Below, one piece after another: positions 7,424 to 15,449 of a DNA stretch of 34,977 nt. Below the pieces are notes generated by a model. It was not told the DNA's origin. It did not search any database and was given only the letters and a program-made list of their open reading frames with translations. The stretch's first letter is position 1. Every line of letters begins with the position of its first letter. Location of the stretch: assembly GCA_022729855.1 (NCBI GenBank), contig DZBG01000016.1, positions 1-34,977 of the forward strand, written 5' to 3'. The stretch comes from Bdellovibrio sp. (GTDB lineage Bacteria > Bdellovibrionota > Bacteriovoracia > Bacteriovoracales > Bacteriovoracaceae). A program made the position numbers and the translations under genes.

Positions 7424-8977
7424 TTACTTAGCAATACCTACAGCGCGAGTCTCACGAACCACTGAAACTTTAATTGTTCCAGGGTATGACATCTCTTGCT
7501 CAATTTTCTTCGCGATTTCACGAGAAAGAAGAATTGTTTGCTCATCAGATACTTTTTCGTTTTCAACCAGAACGCGAACTTCACGACCTGCTGAAATGGC
7601 ATAACTTCTATGCACTCCTTCAAAGCTGTTAACGATTTTTTCAATATCTGAAAGACGAGAAACATATGATTCTTTAAGAGCTTTACGAGCACCTGGACGA
7701 GCACCTGAAAGAGCATCAGCGGCTGCCACTAAGTGAGCAAGAACTGATTCTGGTTTTTCATCATCATGGTGAGCACGGATAGCGTGAACGATATCTGGTG
7801 ACTCTCCATATTTTTTTGCAAAGTCAGCACCAATAACAGCATGAGAGCCTTCTGCCGAAGCATCAAGAACTTTACCGATATCATGCATTAGTCCTGCACG
7901 ACGAGCTTGCTTAACATTAAGACCAAGTTCAGCGGCCATGTTTCCACAAATAAATGCAGCTTCAAGAGCATGTTGATATTGGTTTTGTGTATAAGAAGTA
8001 CGCCAGTTAAGAGCACCAATCAGTTTTAGGATTTCAGGGTGAATCCCATGAACACCAATTTCCATCTGAGCTTTTTCACCTAAGTCACGAAGACGTGATT
8101 CAAATTCAGACTTACATTTTTCATAAAATTCTTCAATTTTCGCAGGGTGAATACGTCCATCAGAAATAAGACGCTCAATTGTCATACGGGCAATTTCTTT
8201 ACGAACAACATTGAATGTCGAGATTGTTACGATCCCTGGAGTATCATCAATAATTAAATCAACACCACAGATTTGCTCAAAAGCGCGAATGTTACGACCT
8301 TCACGACCAATCAAACGTCCCTTGATTTCATCACCAGCAAGTTCCACTGATGAAATTGTTTGTTCCGCAACATACTCTCCAGCAAAACGCTGAATCGCAA
8401 TCCCTACAATTCTCTTAGAACGCTTCTCAGCTTCTTCGTTGGCTTCTTCTTCAATCTTCATAATTGATTTAGCAGCATCAACTTTTGCTTCTTCTTCGAT
8501 AGCAGAAATTAACTCTTGTTTTGCTTGGTCTTTAGTCATCCCAGCAACCATTGTTAATTTACCAGCAAGCTCATCTTGGATTTCAACATGTTTTTTGATT
8601 TCAACATCAAGCTTCGCTTTCTTCTCATCAAGCTCAGACTCTTTCTTTTTCATTTTTTCAGCTTCACGAGTTGTCGCTTCAAGCTTTTGCTCTAGGGCCA
8701 CTTCTTTTTTCGTAAAATTTCTTTCTTGATCACTAAGTGATTGTTGCTTACGAGTGAATTCTGTTTCAAGTTGCTGACGCTCTTCTTTTACAATTTGCTT
8801 AGACTCATTACGTGCATTACGTCTCATCTCTTCAGCTTCAGCTTGTGCTTTCTTTACAATATCTTGAGCCGCAGCTTCTTTCGCTTTTTGAGCAGCACCC
8901 ATTTGCATCTTTAAAATAACAAAAGACACAATCGCACCGATTAAAACGCCAACGACGGCCATAACCATTGGACTCAT
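7424..8977 (-). CDS. rny: Ribonuclease Y
   Basis: This 517-residue protein shows the full RNase Y layout: an N-terminal membrane helix (about 5-22), a long charged coiled coil (about 28-200), a KH RNA-binding domain with GREGRNIR (224-231), an HD phosphohydrolase domain with His365-Asp366 in LMHDIGK, and the RNase Y C-terminal region. RNase Y is a membrane-tethered endoribonuclease that starts mRNA decay. ATG 8977 follows the fau stop by one base, and the ribosome binding site AAGGGG is within the last fau codons, so translation is coupled. Length matches the family (about 520). The SDR gene follows. Confidence 0.97.
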   Translation of the reverse strand: MSPMVMAVVGVLIGAIVSFVILKMQMGAAQKAKEAAAQDIVKKAQAEAEEMRRNARNESKQIVKEERQQLETEFTRKQQSLSDQERNFTKKEVALEQKLEATTREAEKMKKKESELDEKKAKLDVEIKKHVEIQDELAGKLTMVAGMTKDQAKQELISAIEEEAKVDAAKSIMKIEEEANEEAEKRSKRIVGIAIQRFAGEYVAEQTISSVELAGDEIKGRLIGREGRNIRAFEQICGVDLIIDDTPGIVTISTFNVVRKEIARMTIERLISDGRIHPAKIEEFYEKCKSEFESRLRDLGEKAQMEIGVHGIHPEILKLIGALNWRTSYTQNQYQHALEAAFICGNMAAELGLNVKQARRAGLMHDIGKVLDASAEGSHAVIGADFAKKYGESPDIVHAIRAHHDDEKPESVLAHLVAAADALSGARPGARKALKESYVSRLSDIEKIVNSFEGVHRSYAISAGREVRVLVENEKVSDEQTILLSREIAKKIEQEMSYPGTIKVSVVRETRAVGIAK

Positions 8978-8978
8978 A

Positions 8979-9542
8979 TTAAACTTCCCCTTCTAAGAAA
9001 CATTGTCGTGAAATACTCCAACGACCTTGCTCTGTAATGATTTCATCTACTTTTTGATCATGTCCCTCAACAGGAACCTGATCGACTACTTGCTCAGACC
9101 ACGTCACTGCGATTTTTGTAACGTCTGTCTGTGCCGCAAGATACTGATCATAAAAAGAGCGCCCTCTTCCTAATCTGTGTCCGGCCTTATCAAAGGCCAT
9201 TCCCGGAATCAATATCAACTGAGGTGTGTGGATCTTTCCCGGACTTTTCAGCCAAGGCCCCGTCACCAATTCACCCGAAGTTTCGGCAAACTTCATTTTT
9301 CCAAACTCTTCAATCGGATAAACCCAAATAAAATTTGGACACTCTTTTTGAAGTAAGTTCGGATCAGGAGCGACCTCACCTTTCATTTGAAGAAAGCTGG
9401 CCACAACTTGCGACTGGTTTTTTTGGGATTTAAGAAATGTGATCACATGATGAGTGAGTTCAGTGCAAATAATTGAATGCTCTTGTGAAGAAAGCTGGTC
9501 TAACTTAAGTTTTATCTGAAGTCTGAGCTCTTCTTTTTTCAC
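8979..9542 (-). CDS. 5-formyltetrahydrofolate cyclo-ligase
   Basis: The 187-residue protein matches the 5-FTHF cyclo-ligase (MTHFS, ygfA/fau) family, which uses ATP to turn 5-formyl-THF into 5,10-methenyl-THF. The signature is LIPGMAFDKAGHRLGRGRS followed by FYDQYL, and the N-terminal basic helix (KEELRLQIKLKLDQL) is typical. The start is GTG at 9542, two bases after the zapA stop; no good ATG lies in the right place and the ribosome binding site is weak. In many proteobacteria zapA and this gene flank the 6S RNA gene ssrS, but here only three bases separate them, so there is no room for it. Confidence 0.9.
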   Translation of the reverse strand: MKKEELRLQIKLKLDQLSSQEHSIICTELTHHVITFLKSQKNQSQVVASFLQMKGEVAPDPNLLQKECPNFIWVYPIEEFGKMKFAETSGELVTGPWLKSPGKIHTPQLILIPGMAFDKAGHRLGRGRSFYDQYLAAQTDVTKIAVTWSEQVVDQVPVEGHDQKVDEIITEQGRWSISRQCFLEGEV

Positions 9543-9545
9543 GTA

Positions 9546-9830
9546 CTATTCGCCAAGGGCGTTCATCGCTATATTCAGCGACTCTTCTAGTTTAGCAATA
9601 TTGCCTTTGTACTCGTTCTCTAACGACACCATATCTTTGGCCACCTTAAGGGCGATCAAGACTGCGACGTCAGTATCTCTTAACTGTGGCCTAGCTGTTT
9701 TTAAAGAAACAATTTCTTTATTCACTAACTCGATCACTGCTTTTGCAATGTGACTATCATCTTGTTCTGGATTGTAACGAACTTTACAGCCCAGAATCGA
9801 AATTTCTTTTTCCTGACTCATACCAGTCAT
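9546..9830 (-). CDS. zapA: Cell division protein ZapA
   Basis: The 94-residue protein matches ZapA: a short beta hairpin (ISILGCKVRYNPEQD), then helices including ELVNKEIVSLKTARPQLRD and the VAVLIALKVAKDMVSLENEY segment, ending in a coiled-coil helix. ZapA bundles FtsZ filaments at the division ring. Two in-frame ATGs occur (9830 and 9821) and neither has a clear ribosome binding site, so the start is uncertain by three residues. It lies 46 bases after ftsY and directly before the cyclo-ligase gene. Confidence 0.9.
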   Translation of the reverse strand: MTGMSQEKEISILGCKVRYNPEQDDSHIAKAVIELVNKEIVSLKTARPQLRDTDVAVLIALKVAKDMVSLENEYKGNIAKLEESLNIAMNALGE

Positions 9831-9876
9831 AGTAATTAAGGTAGGTTAGTCCCGTATAAAAGTCAACGAAACTCCC

Positions 9877-10983
9877 TTAGACCCTCTCCTCTAAACCCGT
9901 AAGGGCACGTAAGTATTGATCAAGATCAAAGCGGTCTAAATCATCAACTGACTCACCGACTCCAATATAAGTAATAGGTACTTGAAGCTGCTCTACAATT
10001 CCAACAGCACTTCCGGCCTTTGATGAACCGTCACATTTTGTAAAAATAAGTCCCGTTAAATCTAAAGCCTTATTAAATTCCTGAGCTTGCTTCATAGCAT
10101 TTTGCCCAGTAATAGCATCAAGCACAAGAAGAACTTGATGAGGTGCTTCACTATTTATCTTACTCATAACACGCTTAGTCTTCGTCAACTCTTCCATCAA
10201 ATTCTGATTTGTATGAAGACGTCCGGCCGTATCGATTAAGCAGTAATCGTATTTCTCACTGTAGGCGCGGGCCACAGTATCATAGGCCACACCACTTGGA
10301 TCAGCGCCATCTTTAGCACGAACCATGTCCACACCTGCACGCTCACACCAAACTTGAAGTTGATCAACAGCGGCTGCACGAAATGTATCACAGGCCCCAA
10401 CAATAACTTTGGCCCCTTGAGATTGAAGTTTTGTTGCAAGTTTTCCAATAGTTGTTGTTTTCCCTGCACCATTCACACCAACAATCATAATGACTTTAGT
10501 GCCAGTTCCAGCTTGATGAGTAAAAATCTCGCTGGCCACTGATGATTGAGCAGTGATCATTTTCGATTTAAAAAAATCAAAAACCATTTGAGAGATTTCA
10601 TTTGAAGTTTTTCCCTTGGCATCTTTTTCGAATTTTTCGATAAGCTGTTGTACAAGGGCAGTAGGAATATCGGCAGTATATAAAATCTCTTCGACTTCAT
10701 CTAAAGCTATATTTTCAGAGCTAAAAATGGTCCCAATCTTTCCCCAAACATCTTGGCGTGAACGCTCAAGCCCTTTAAAAAGTCTTGCACTCCATGAAAT
10801 TTTTGGAATCTCAACTTTAGGGATGACGACTTTTGATTCAACAGGTGCAGCTATAGGAGCACTCTTCTGAACTTCTGGTTTAGTCGGAGTAATTGTTTTC
10901 TTTTTACGAGTAAGAAAGAAAAGGGCGATGCCTAAAACGGCAACGATTGGCAAAATAATTTCAAATGGCATTGCTTGATCCAT
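9877..10983 (-). CDS. ftsY: Signal recognition particle receptor FtsY
   Basis: The 368-residue protein is the SRP receptor GTPase. It has an N-terminal membrane helix (about 7-24), a variable basic/proline linker (26-60), the helical N domain (about 65-150) and the G domain: GVNGAGKT (169-176), DTFRAAAVDQL (199-209), DTAGR (251-255), TKCDG (315-319), ending with GVGESVDDLDRFD. It docks SRP-bound ribosomes at the inner membrane. Having a true N-terminal helix differs from E. coli FtsY, which has an acidic A domain instead, but is known in other groups. ATG 10983 has AAGGA about nine bases upstream. Confidence 0.97.
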   Translation of the reverse strand: MDQAMPFEIILPIVAVLGIALFFLTRKKKTITPTKPEVQKSAPIAAPVESKVVIPKVEIPKISWSARLFKGLERSRQDVWGKIGTIFSSENIALDEVEEILYTADIPTALVQQLIEKFEKDAKGKTSNEISQMVFDFFKSKMITAQSSVASEIFTHQAGTGTKVIMIVGVNGAGKTTTIGKLATKLQSQGAKVIVGACDTFRAAAVDQLQVWCERAGVDMVRAKDGADPSGVAYDTVARAYSEKYDYCLIDTAGRLHTNQNLMEELTKTKRVMSKINSEAPHQVLLVLDAITGQNAMKQAQEFNKALDLTGLIFTKCDGSSKAGSAVGIVEQLQVPITYIGVGESVDDLDRFDLDQYLRALTGLEERV

Positions 10984-11021
10984 ACTAAGTCATCCTTCTT
11001 TTTTAAAACGCTGAATTTTAC

Positions 11022-11618
11022 CTAAGACTTGCTATTAAAGTAAAGTCGCAAGAAGTCCCAAATCATTCTTGCTGTTGCTCCCCACAAGAGGTGAGAATCA
11101 GAAGAGCCTTGAAGAGTTTTACACTCTTTTGACTCGAATGGAAAAAAAAGAACCGGATTTATCTGAGAAACAATACGTGACGAGTAATCCCAGCGTTTTT
11201 CATCAAGAAGTGCCCCCCATGGCATAGCAAAGCATTGCTCCCACTCACCATTGGTCACAACATTTTTAAAAAAATGATCTACAGACTCTTTATAGTGGGC
11301 CACAACAGGAACGACACTCTGTCCTCTGGCAGTCCAAACCACAGGTAATGTCCCTAGTATTTTTAAATCTTTTAAATTGAGAGAGCTCTCTTCAGAGAAT
11401 TCTCTCATCGCCACTTCAATAGGAGAATCTTCATCTGGTTTTCTGTTTCCACCAAAAAAGGCAAGTTGACCCGCATGAGATGGCATCAGCTCACTTCTTT
11501 TAATGAGAAAAACATATTCCTCAGTGAGAAGAAATAGAACAGCACCACGCCAATTGATTTTATCAAAATTGTGATCATGATCTAAAAAATTAATTTTATA
11601 TAAGTCTATTTTATCCAT
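11022..11618 (-). CDS. CoA-type Nudix pyrophosphatase
   Basis: The 198-residue protein fits the Nudix subfamily that hydrolyses coenzyme A (NudL/YeaB type). The CoA motif region reads LIKRSELMPSHAGQLAFFGG (residues 38-57), with the usual FPGG changed to FFGG, and the Nudix helix is EVAMREFSEES (68-78). A late IWG-like segment, LLWGATARMIWDFL, is typical of this group. It would cut CoA or its derivatives to 3',5'-ADP and a 4'-phosphopantetheine product. The start overlaps the end of mscS by eight bases, so the two are probably co-transcribed. The Pro-to-Phe change could alter activity. Confidence 0.85.
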   Translation of the reverse strand: MDKIDLYKINFLDHDHNFDKINWRGAVLFLLTEEYVFLIKRSELMPSHAGQLAFFGGNRKPDEDSPIEVAMREFSEESSLNLKDLKILGTLPVVWTARGQSVVPVVAHYKESVDHFFKNVVTNGEWEQCFAMPWGALLDEKRWDYSSRIVSQINPVLFFPFESKECKTLQGSSDSHLLWGATARMIWDFLRLYFNSKS

Positions 11619-12498
11619 GAGTGAAAATATTTGGAGCAGAACTTCTTATATGTAAGTCACGTTGTGGAAATGGTATTTCGATATTTTCTTCTCGAAACAA
11701 ACGACTAATATCACAACGAATATCCCCGCAGACTCTTTCCATCTCCCAGATATTTGAACACCAAAAGCGCAAATCAAAAACGAGAGAAGAGTCTCCAAAG
11801 TCCTCAAAGACACAACCAGCCGGTGGACTCTCTAGAACTTCTTTGTGTCCTTCAAGTGATTTCAAAAGAAGAGCTTTCACTTTATCCACATCTGAACCAT
11901 AGGCCACACCAACTTTAATATGCTTTCTAATTGTATGACCTGAATAACTCTCACTAATGACTTCTTCAGCTAAAAGTTTTGAATTAGGGACAATAATCGT
12001 CAGATCATCTCTGGTTTGAATAAGTGTTGATCTCACTCGAATATCGATCACTCGTCCCGATGAATTCCCTACTTGAATAATATCCCCTACTTTTACTGGG
12101 CGCTCAAACAGAAGAATAATTCCTGAAATGAAATTTTGTGTAATATTTTGTAAACCAAATCCGATCCCCACCATCAATATCGCACCCACTGCGGCGAGCG
12201 ATTTAATAGAAATCCCCATATTATCCATAGAGAATAAAATCCCCACAGTGATAACGACGTATTTTGTAAATTTCTCAATGGAATCTCTGACACCAGAATC
12301 AACATCTTTATTTTTAAGTGCCCTATTGATACCTTTTCCAATGAGTGAGGCCACACGAAATGAGGCGACAACAATAAAAAAAGAAACAATAATACTAAAA
12401 ACAGAAAGTTTAGTTCCGTTAATTTGGAAGATGGGCCTAGCAAAAAGTTCTAAGACACTTTTGGCTTCTTGCATAATGCTTTCAAACGAATTATCCAT
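11611..12498 (-). CDS. MscS-family mechanosensitive channel
   Basis: The 295-residue protein has about three membrane helices (roughly 25-50, 70-90, 98-130). The last is the glycine-rich pore helix with VGIGFGLQNITQNFISG, followed by LFERPVKVGDIIQV, the hallmark of the MscS beta domain. The cytoplasmic vestibule follows (about 140-280) and ends in EIPFPQRDLHIR. It should open on membrane tension to release ions and solutes during osmotic downshock. Length equals E. coli MscS (286). Its start is only 31 bases from the divergent epmA start, so its promoter must overlap epmA. The ribosome binding site (TAGGA) is rather far from ATG 12498. Confidence 0.95.
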   Translation of the reverse strand: MDNSFESIMQEAKSVLELFARPIFQINGTKLSVFSIIVSFFIVVASFRVASLIGKGINRALKNKDVDSGVRDSIEKFTKYVVITVGILFSMDNMGISIKSLAAVGAILMVGIGFGLQNITQNFISGIILLFERPVKVGDIIQVGNSSGRVIDIRVRSTLIQTRDDLTIIVPNSKLLAEEVISESYSGHTIRKHIKVGVAYGSDVDKVKALLLKSLEGHKEVLESPPAGCVFEDFGDSSLVFDLRFWCSNIWEMERVCGDIRCDISRLFREENIEIPFPQRDLHIRSSAPNIFTHG

Positions 12499-12529
12499 AA
12501 ATGAACTGATCCTAATATAGAGAAATGAA

Positions 12530-13498
12530 ATGATGAGACTTCGTTATCAATTTGAACTTATTCAGCTTATTAGAAAGTATTTTACCGAACAAGAGTTTTT
12601 AGATGTTATGACTCCACCCGCTGTTGAAAATCCCGGAATGGAAGTCCATATTCATCCTTTTCAGCTTTACTCGCTCCATCAAAAGAAAACTGTACCATAT
12701 TACTTGCACACTTCTCCTGAGTTTTGTTTAAAAGAACTGCTCTCAAACCCAGATGAAAAAATAGAAAATGTCTTCTCTTTGAGCTACTGCTTCCGGGATG
12801 AGCCGAATTCTCCTATTCATCGTCATCAATTTTTAATGCTGGAATGGTACAGGAAACATGCTCGTTATGAAGCCATCATGGATGATACCATTCATCTGAT
12901 TCAAAATATTGTGACTGAATTTTCTAAACGAAATTATCCTGTAAAAAAACAAATGCAAAACCTCAAGGTCATCAAAAAGACCATGCAGGAAATTTTTCAA
13001 GAAACTATTGGTATTGATATTTTAAACTATCTAACTGTTGATTCAATTAAAGAACTTATTAAGAATAATTTTCCAGATGTCCCTCTCCCCAAAGCAGAGC
13101 TTCTCTGGGATGATTATTTCTTTCTTCTGTACTTAAACAAAGTTGAACCTGAGATAAACAAGTATCCTGCGATTCTTGTTTATGAACTCCCGGCTCCTCT
13201 CGCAGCTCTTTCAACATTAAAAAAATCTGATCCACGAGTTTGTGAACGCTTTGAAGTATATCTAGGCGGAGTTGAGCTTTGTAATTGTTTTAACGAACTG
13301 ACTGATGCCGATGAACAGAGAAAAAGATTTACTGAGCAAGGGAAGATAAAAAAAGACATTTACAAATATGAACTTCCTGAACCCAAAAAGTTTTATCAGG
13401 CCATAGAGAGAGGTCTTCCACCTTCAGCAGGTATCGCACTTGGAGTGGAGAGACTTCTCTATTCTATCCTTGAAATCGAGAATCCATTTTTTTATTGA
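12530..13498 (+). CDS. epmA: EF-P--lysine lysyltransferase EpmA (GenX)
   Basis: The 322-residue protein is a class II lysyl-tRNA synthetase paralogue without the anticodon-binding domain, which is the EpmA/PoxA/GenX build (E. coli 325). Motif 2 is CFRDEPNSPIHRHQF around residues 87-101, and motif 3 is GIALGVERLL near the C-terminus. EpmA attaches beta-lysine to a lysine of elongation factor P so ribosomes pass proline runs. The partners epmB and efp are not in this window. Two adjacent ATGs (12530 and 12533) compete and no clear ribosome binding site is seen. The last seven bases overlap the convergent exported-protein gene. Confidence 0.93.
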   Translation: MMRLRYQFELIQLIRKYFTEQEFLDVMTPPAVENPGMEVHIHPFQLYSLHQKKTVPYYLHTSPEFCLKELLSNPDEKIENVFSLSYCFRDEPNSPIHRHQFLMLEWYRKHARYEAIMDDTIHLIQNIVTEFSKRNYPVKKQMQNLKVIKKTMQEIFQETIGIDILNYLTVDSIKELIKNNFPDVPLPKAELLWDDYFFLLYLNKVEPEINKYPAILVYELPAPLAALSTLKKSDPRVCERFEVYLGGVELCNCFNELTDADEQRKRFTEQGKIKKDIYKYELPEPKKFYQAIERGLPPSAGIALGVERLLYSILEIENPFFY

Positions 13499-14319
13499 AG
13501 GACTTGAAGCCTATTCATAATCGTATGAAGCTTAATTAAAACTTCAGATTTGATTTGCTGAAGAGGCATTTCTTTGGCCCAATTATAGTGAAACTCAACA
13601 CTCTGATTTGTTCGTACCACACCAGAGAGAGCATTCGGGTATTGTGTCGCCATATCCGCTGAGAAAACCGCATACCAGCGATACATATCATCTAAATTCG
13701 TTGTCTCATAATGCCCAAGAATATCTAGGGCCTTTTCTGCAAGAATTCTTTTAAGTGAGTAAACATTCAAATCCTTTACTGCTTCAGCACTAAAAGTTTG
13801 ATTGATGTATTTTTGTGAAAAATCGAGACAGAACTTAATCAGAGTATCATTTGATTTTTCCTCAATACTCTCCAAACTTGTGTAAACGTCATCAAGAACC
13901 AAAGCTTGATAGAGTCCATCACGTGATCCACCTTGCTCCAAAGAGTTGAGCCATTTTGAATAGTCTTCATCTCTTGGTGGGGTTTTTCTTGTGACGAGGT
14001 AAATTTCGTTAATGAAATTATAATCGTACTGTCTCTTTTTTTCAGGAGGCAGTTTATCGAACTCTGTAGGATCTTTTTGAATACGATCAAAAGATTTCAA
14101 ATTTGTATTATCGTGAACAGACTTCGGAATTTCAGGAAGTGTAACCGTTGCTTCAACTTCAGGAGCCGCCCCTAAAATTTTAATAGCAAAACTCTCGCTA
14201 ATATATTTTGAAATATAGGGCCTCACCATTCCTTTCCACCCACTCTCCGCTGCTGCAGTTGTTTGAGAAAAGATAGAACTAGAATAGCAGACTAAAAGAA
14301 TCAAAATCAGTTTATTCAC
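13492..14319 (-). CDS. Exported protein of unknown function
   Basis: The 275-residue protein starts with a Sec-type signal peptide (NKLILILLVCYSSSIFSQ), so it is likely periplasmic or secreted. The start is GTG at 14319 with AAGGAG eight bases upstream. The mature part is mostly alpha-helical and polar, with a charged middle (EFDKLPPEKKRQYDYNF) and tryptophan-rich patches near the end (DDMYRWYAVF, EFHYNWAKEMP). There is no cysteine pair, lipobox or enzyme motif I can name. It converges with epmA with a seven-base overlap. I do not recognise the family; it may be restricted to this lineage. Confidence 0.75.
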   Translation of the reverse strand: MNKLILILLVCYSSSIFSQTTAAAESGWKGMVRPYISKYISESFAIKILGAAPEVEATVTLPEIPKSVHDNTNLKSFDRIQKDPTEFDKLPPEKKRQYDYNFINEIYLVTRKTPPRDEDYSKWLNSLEQGGSRDGLYQALVLDDVYTSLESIEEKSNDTLIKFCLDFSQKYINQTFSAEAVKDLNVYSLKRILAEKALDILGHYETTNLDDMYRWYAVFSADMATQYPNALSGVVRTNQSVEFHYNWAKEMPLQQIKSEVLIKLHTIMNRLQVLQ

Positions 14320-14433
14320 AAGGTAACTCCTTAATAATCTGATTTTAGCCTCAAACTCCTGTGGGCATAGTAGGCAATCTTTCCCGCTCTCGAGATTGGC
14401 ACCAAAATCAGCTAAAATGAGTCAGAGGTTTCC

Positions 14434-14739
14434 ATGCTTAATTTCTTTAAAAAATCTAAGTCTCAAGATCAAATCAATAAACACACAACTGATGTCGTTG
14501 ATCACTTGTACAATCGCCTTGATATGCGTTTTCGTGAGGTTGAATCTCAGATTAGAGAACTTGAATTGGGTCTTCAGCAATTAGAAACAAAGCTTCTTGT
14601 GAAAGACATTAATGATAAACAAAACTACGGCCAGCTTCACTACAAACTGCATGAAGTGAAAAATCAAAAATTAGAAGATGAGGCCAAGTCTCTTCAATCA
14701 GAACTTAAGAAAAAACTGATTAAAGAAACTGATCACTAA
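14434..14739 (+). CDS. Small coiled-coil protein, unknown
   Basis: The 101-residue protein is highly charged and predicted to be almost wholly helical. From residue 20 to 98 it has heptad-like spacing of Leu/Ile/Val (LYNRLDMRFREVESQIRELE and onward), consistent with a coiled coil. No membrane helix or signal is present. ATG 14434 has AGAGG seven bases upstream, which supports this frame over the shorter overlapping one that starts at 14396. The stop shares four bases with the stop of the convergent beta-barrel gene. Function unknown; it could be a structural or adaptor protein. Confidence 0.7.
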   Translation: MLNFFKKSKSQDQINKHTTDVVDHLYNRLDMRFREVESQIRELELGLQQLETKLLVKDINDKQNYGQLHYKLHEVKNQKLEDEAKSLQSELKKKLIKETDH

Positions 14740-15371
14740 TTAAAATAATAAATAATCTGCCCTGTGAACTGTTGAAAACTTCCTCCAAGAGGTTCAGAAA
14801 CAGGAGCATCACTGTCCCACTCTTCGTCGTTACTCCAACCACGTGCCTCATAAAGAAATCTAAAATCAAGAAAGCGAAAAAGCGGTAAAACAATACCTGC
14901 TTGGATAATGGCCCCCGTATAATCACTCTCTCCTTTTACTATATAAATATCAGTTGGATCGCTGAGGCTAGAAAATCTAAAATCGTGCTTTCCAGATACT
15001 TTGCTATATCCAAGCCCTAGAGTGAAAAATCTCCAAAAATAATATTTAAGAATAATATCGAATGAATTGGCCTTGAGTTCTGCTTTATCAATCCTTATTT
15101 GTGGCGCACCAAAAATGGGGTTGGCCACTCCTGGTTCAGAAGCTAAATCAAATTTTGAGTACCCGAGCTCCAGTCCCCAGCTCACCCATCGATAGCCAAG
15201 AACAGCACCATAGGCCGGCCCTGTCAGCATTTCGCTTCCTGTACCACTATCTGCAACAGTGGAATATCCCCCACCGATATAGAGGCCATAATCACTGCTT
15301 GAACTATCTTTTTTTTGAGAAAAACCGGTTAGTGGAAAAATGAAAAGAAAAAATAAAACAAAAAACTTCAT
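14736..15371 (-). CDS. Outer-membrane beta-barrel protein
   Basis: The 211-residue protein has a signal peptide (KFFVLFFLFIFPLTGFSQ) followed by alternating strands such as YGLYIGGGYSTV, AYGAVLGYRW, WGLELGYSKFD, FDIILKYYFWRFFTLGLGYS and a final strand FTGQIIYYFN rich in aromatics. This is the pattern of an eight-stranded outer-membrane barrel of the OmpW/OmpA-like 'porin family' kind. Most such barrels end in Phe; here a last Asn follows. The gene starts at ATG 15371, and its AAGG ribosome binding site lies inside one arm of the palindrome at 15381-15417. It converges with the coiled-coil gene and ends within its stop. Substrate or role unknown. Confidence 0.8.
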   Translation of the reverse strand: MKFFVLFFLFIFPLTGFSQKKDSSSSDYGLYIGGGYSTVADSGTGSEMLTGPAYGAVLGYRWVSWGLELGYSKFDLASEPGVANPIFGAPQIRIDKAELKANSFDIILKYYFWRFFTLGLGYSKVSGKHDFRFSSLSDPTDIYIVKGESDYTGAIIQAGIVLPLFRFLDFRFLYEARGWSNDEEWDSDAPVSEPLGGSFQQFTGQIIYYFN

Positions 15372-15380
15372 CCTGAAGTA

Positions 15381-15417
15381 CCTTGGTTAATAATAATTAA
15401 TATTTTATTATCCAAGG
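15381..15417 (-). promoter_or_regulatory. 37-base palindrome over the ribosome binding site of the beta-barrel gene
   Basis: Arms CCTTGG (15381-15386) and CCAAGG (15412-15417) are continued inward by TAATAA/TTATTA (388-393 and 405-410 of this kilobase) with one mismatch, making an almost complete dyad centred near 15399. On the minus strand the start-proximal CCAAGG arm contains AAGG, eight bases before the ATG. It could be an RNA hairpin that hides the ribosome binding site, or a DNA operator; a -10-like GATAAT overlaps the far arm. Confidence 0.55.
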
Positions 15418-15449
15418 ATCACAAAAAATATCGACACAATTTTTCTTAA

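Noticed and set aside
7299-7604. Plus-strand frame crossing the SDR/rny junction
   Set aside because: Antisense to two well-supported genes, with no promoter or ribosome binding site.
8439-8729. Serine-rich open frame antisense to rny
   Set aside because: It is the complement of the charged coiled coil of RNase Y, with no ribosome binding site or family match.
9543-9545. 6S RNA between zapA and the cyclo-ligase gene
   Set aside because: That is a common location in other proteobacteria, but only three bases separate the genes here.
14396-14584. Short frame overlapping the coiled-coil gene
   Set aside because: A shifted frame of the same region; the 14434 frame has the ribosome binding site and the heptad pattern.
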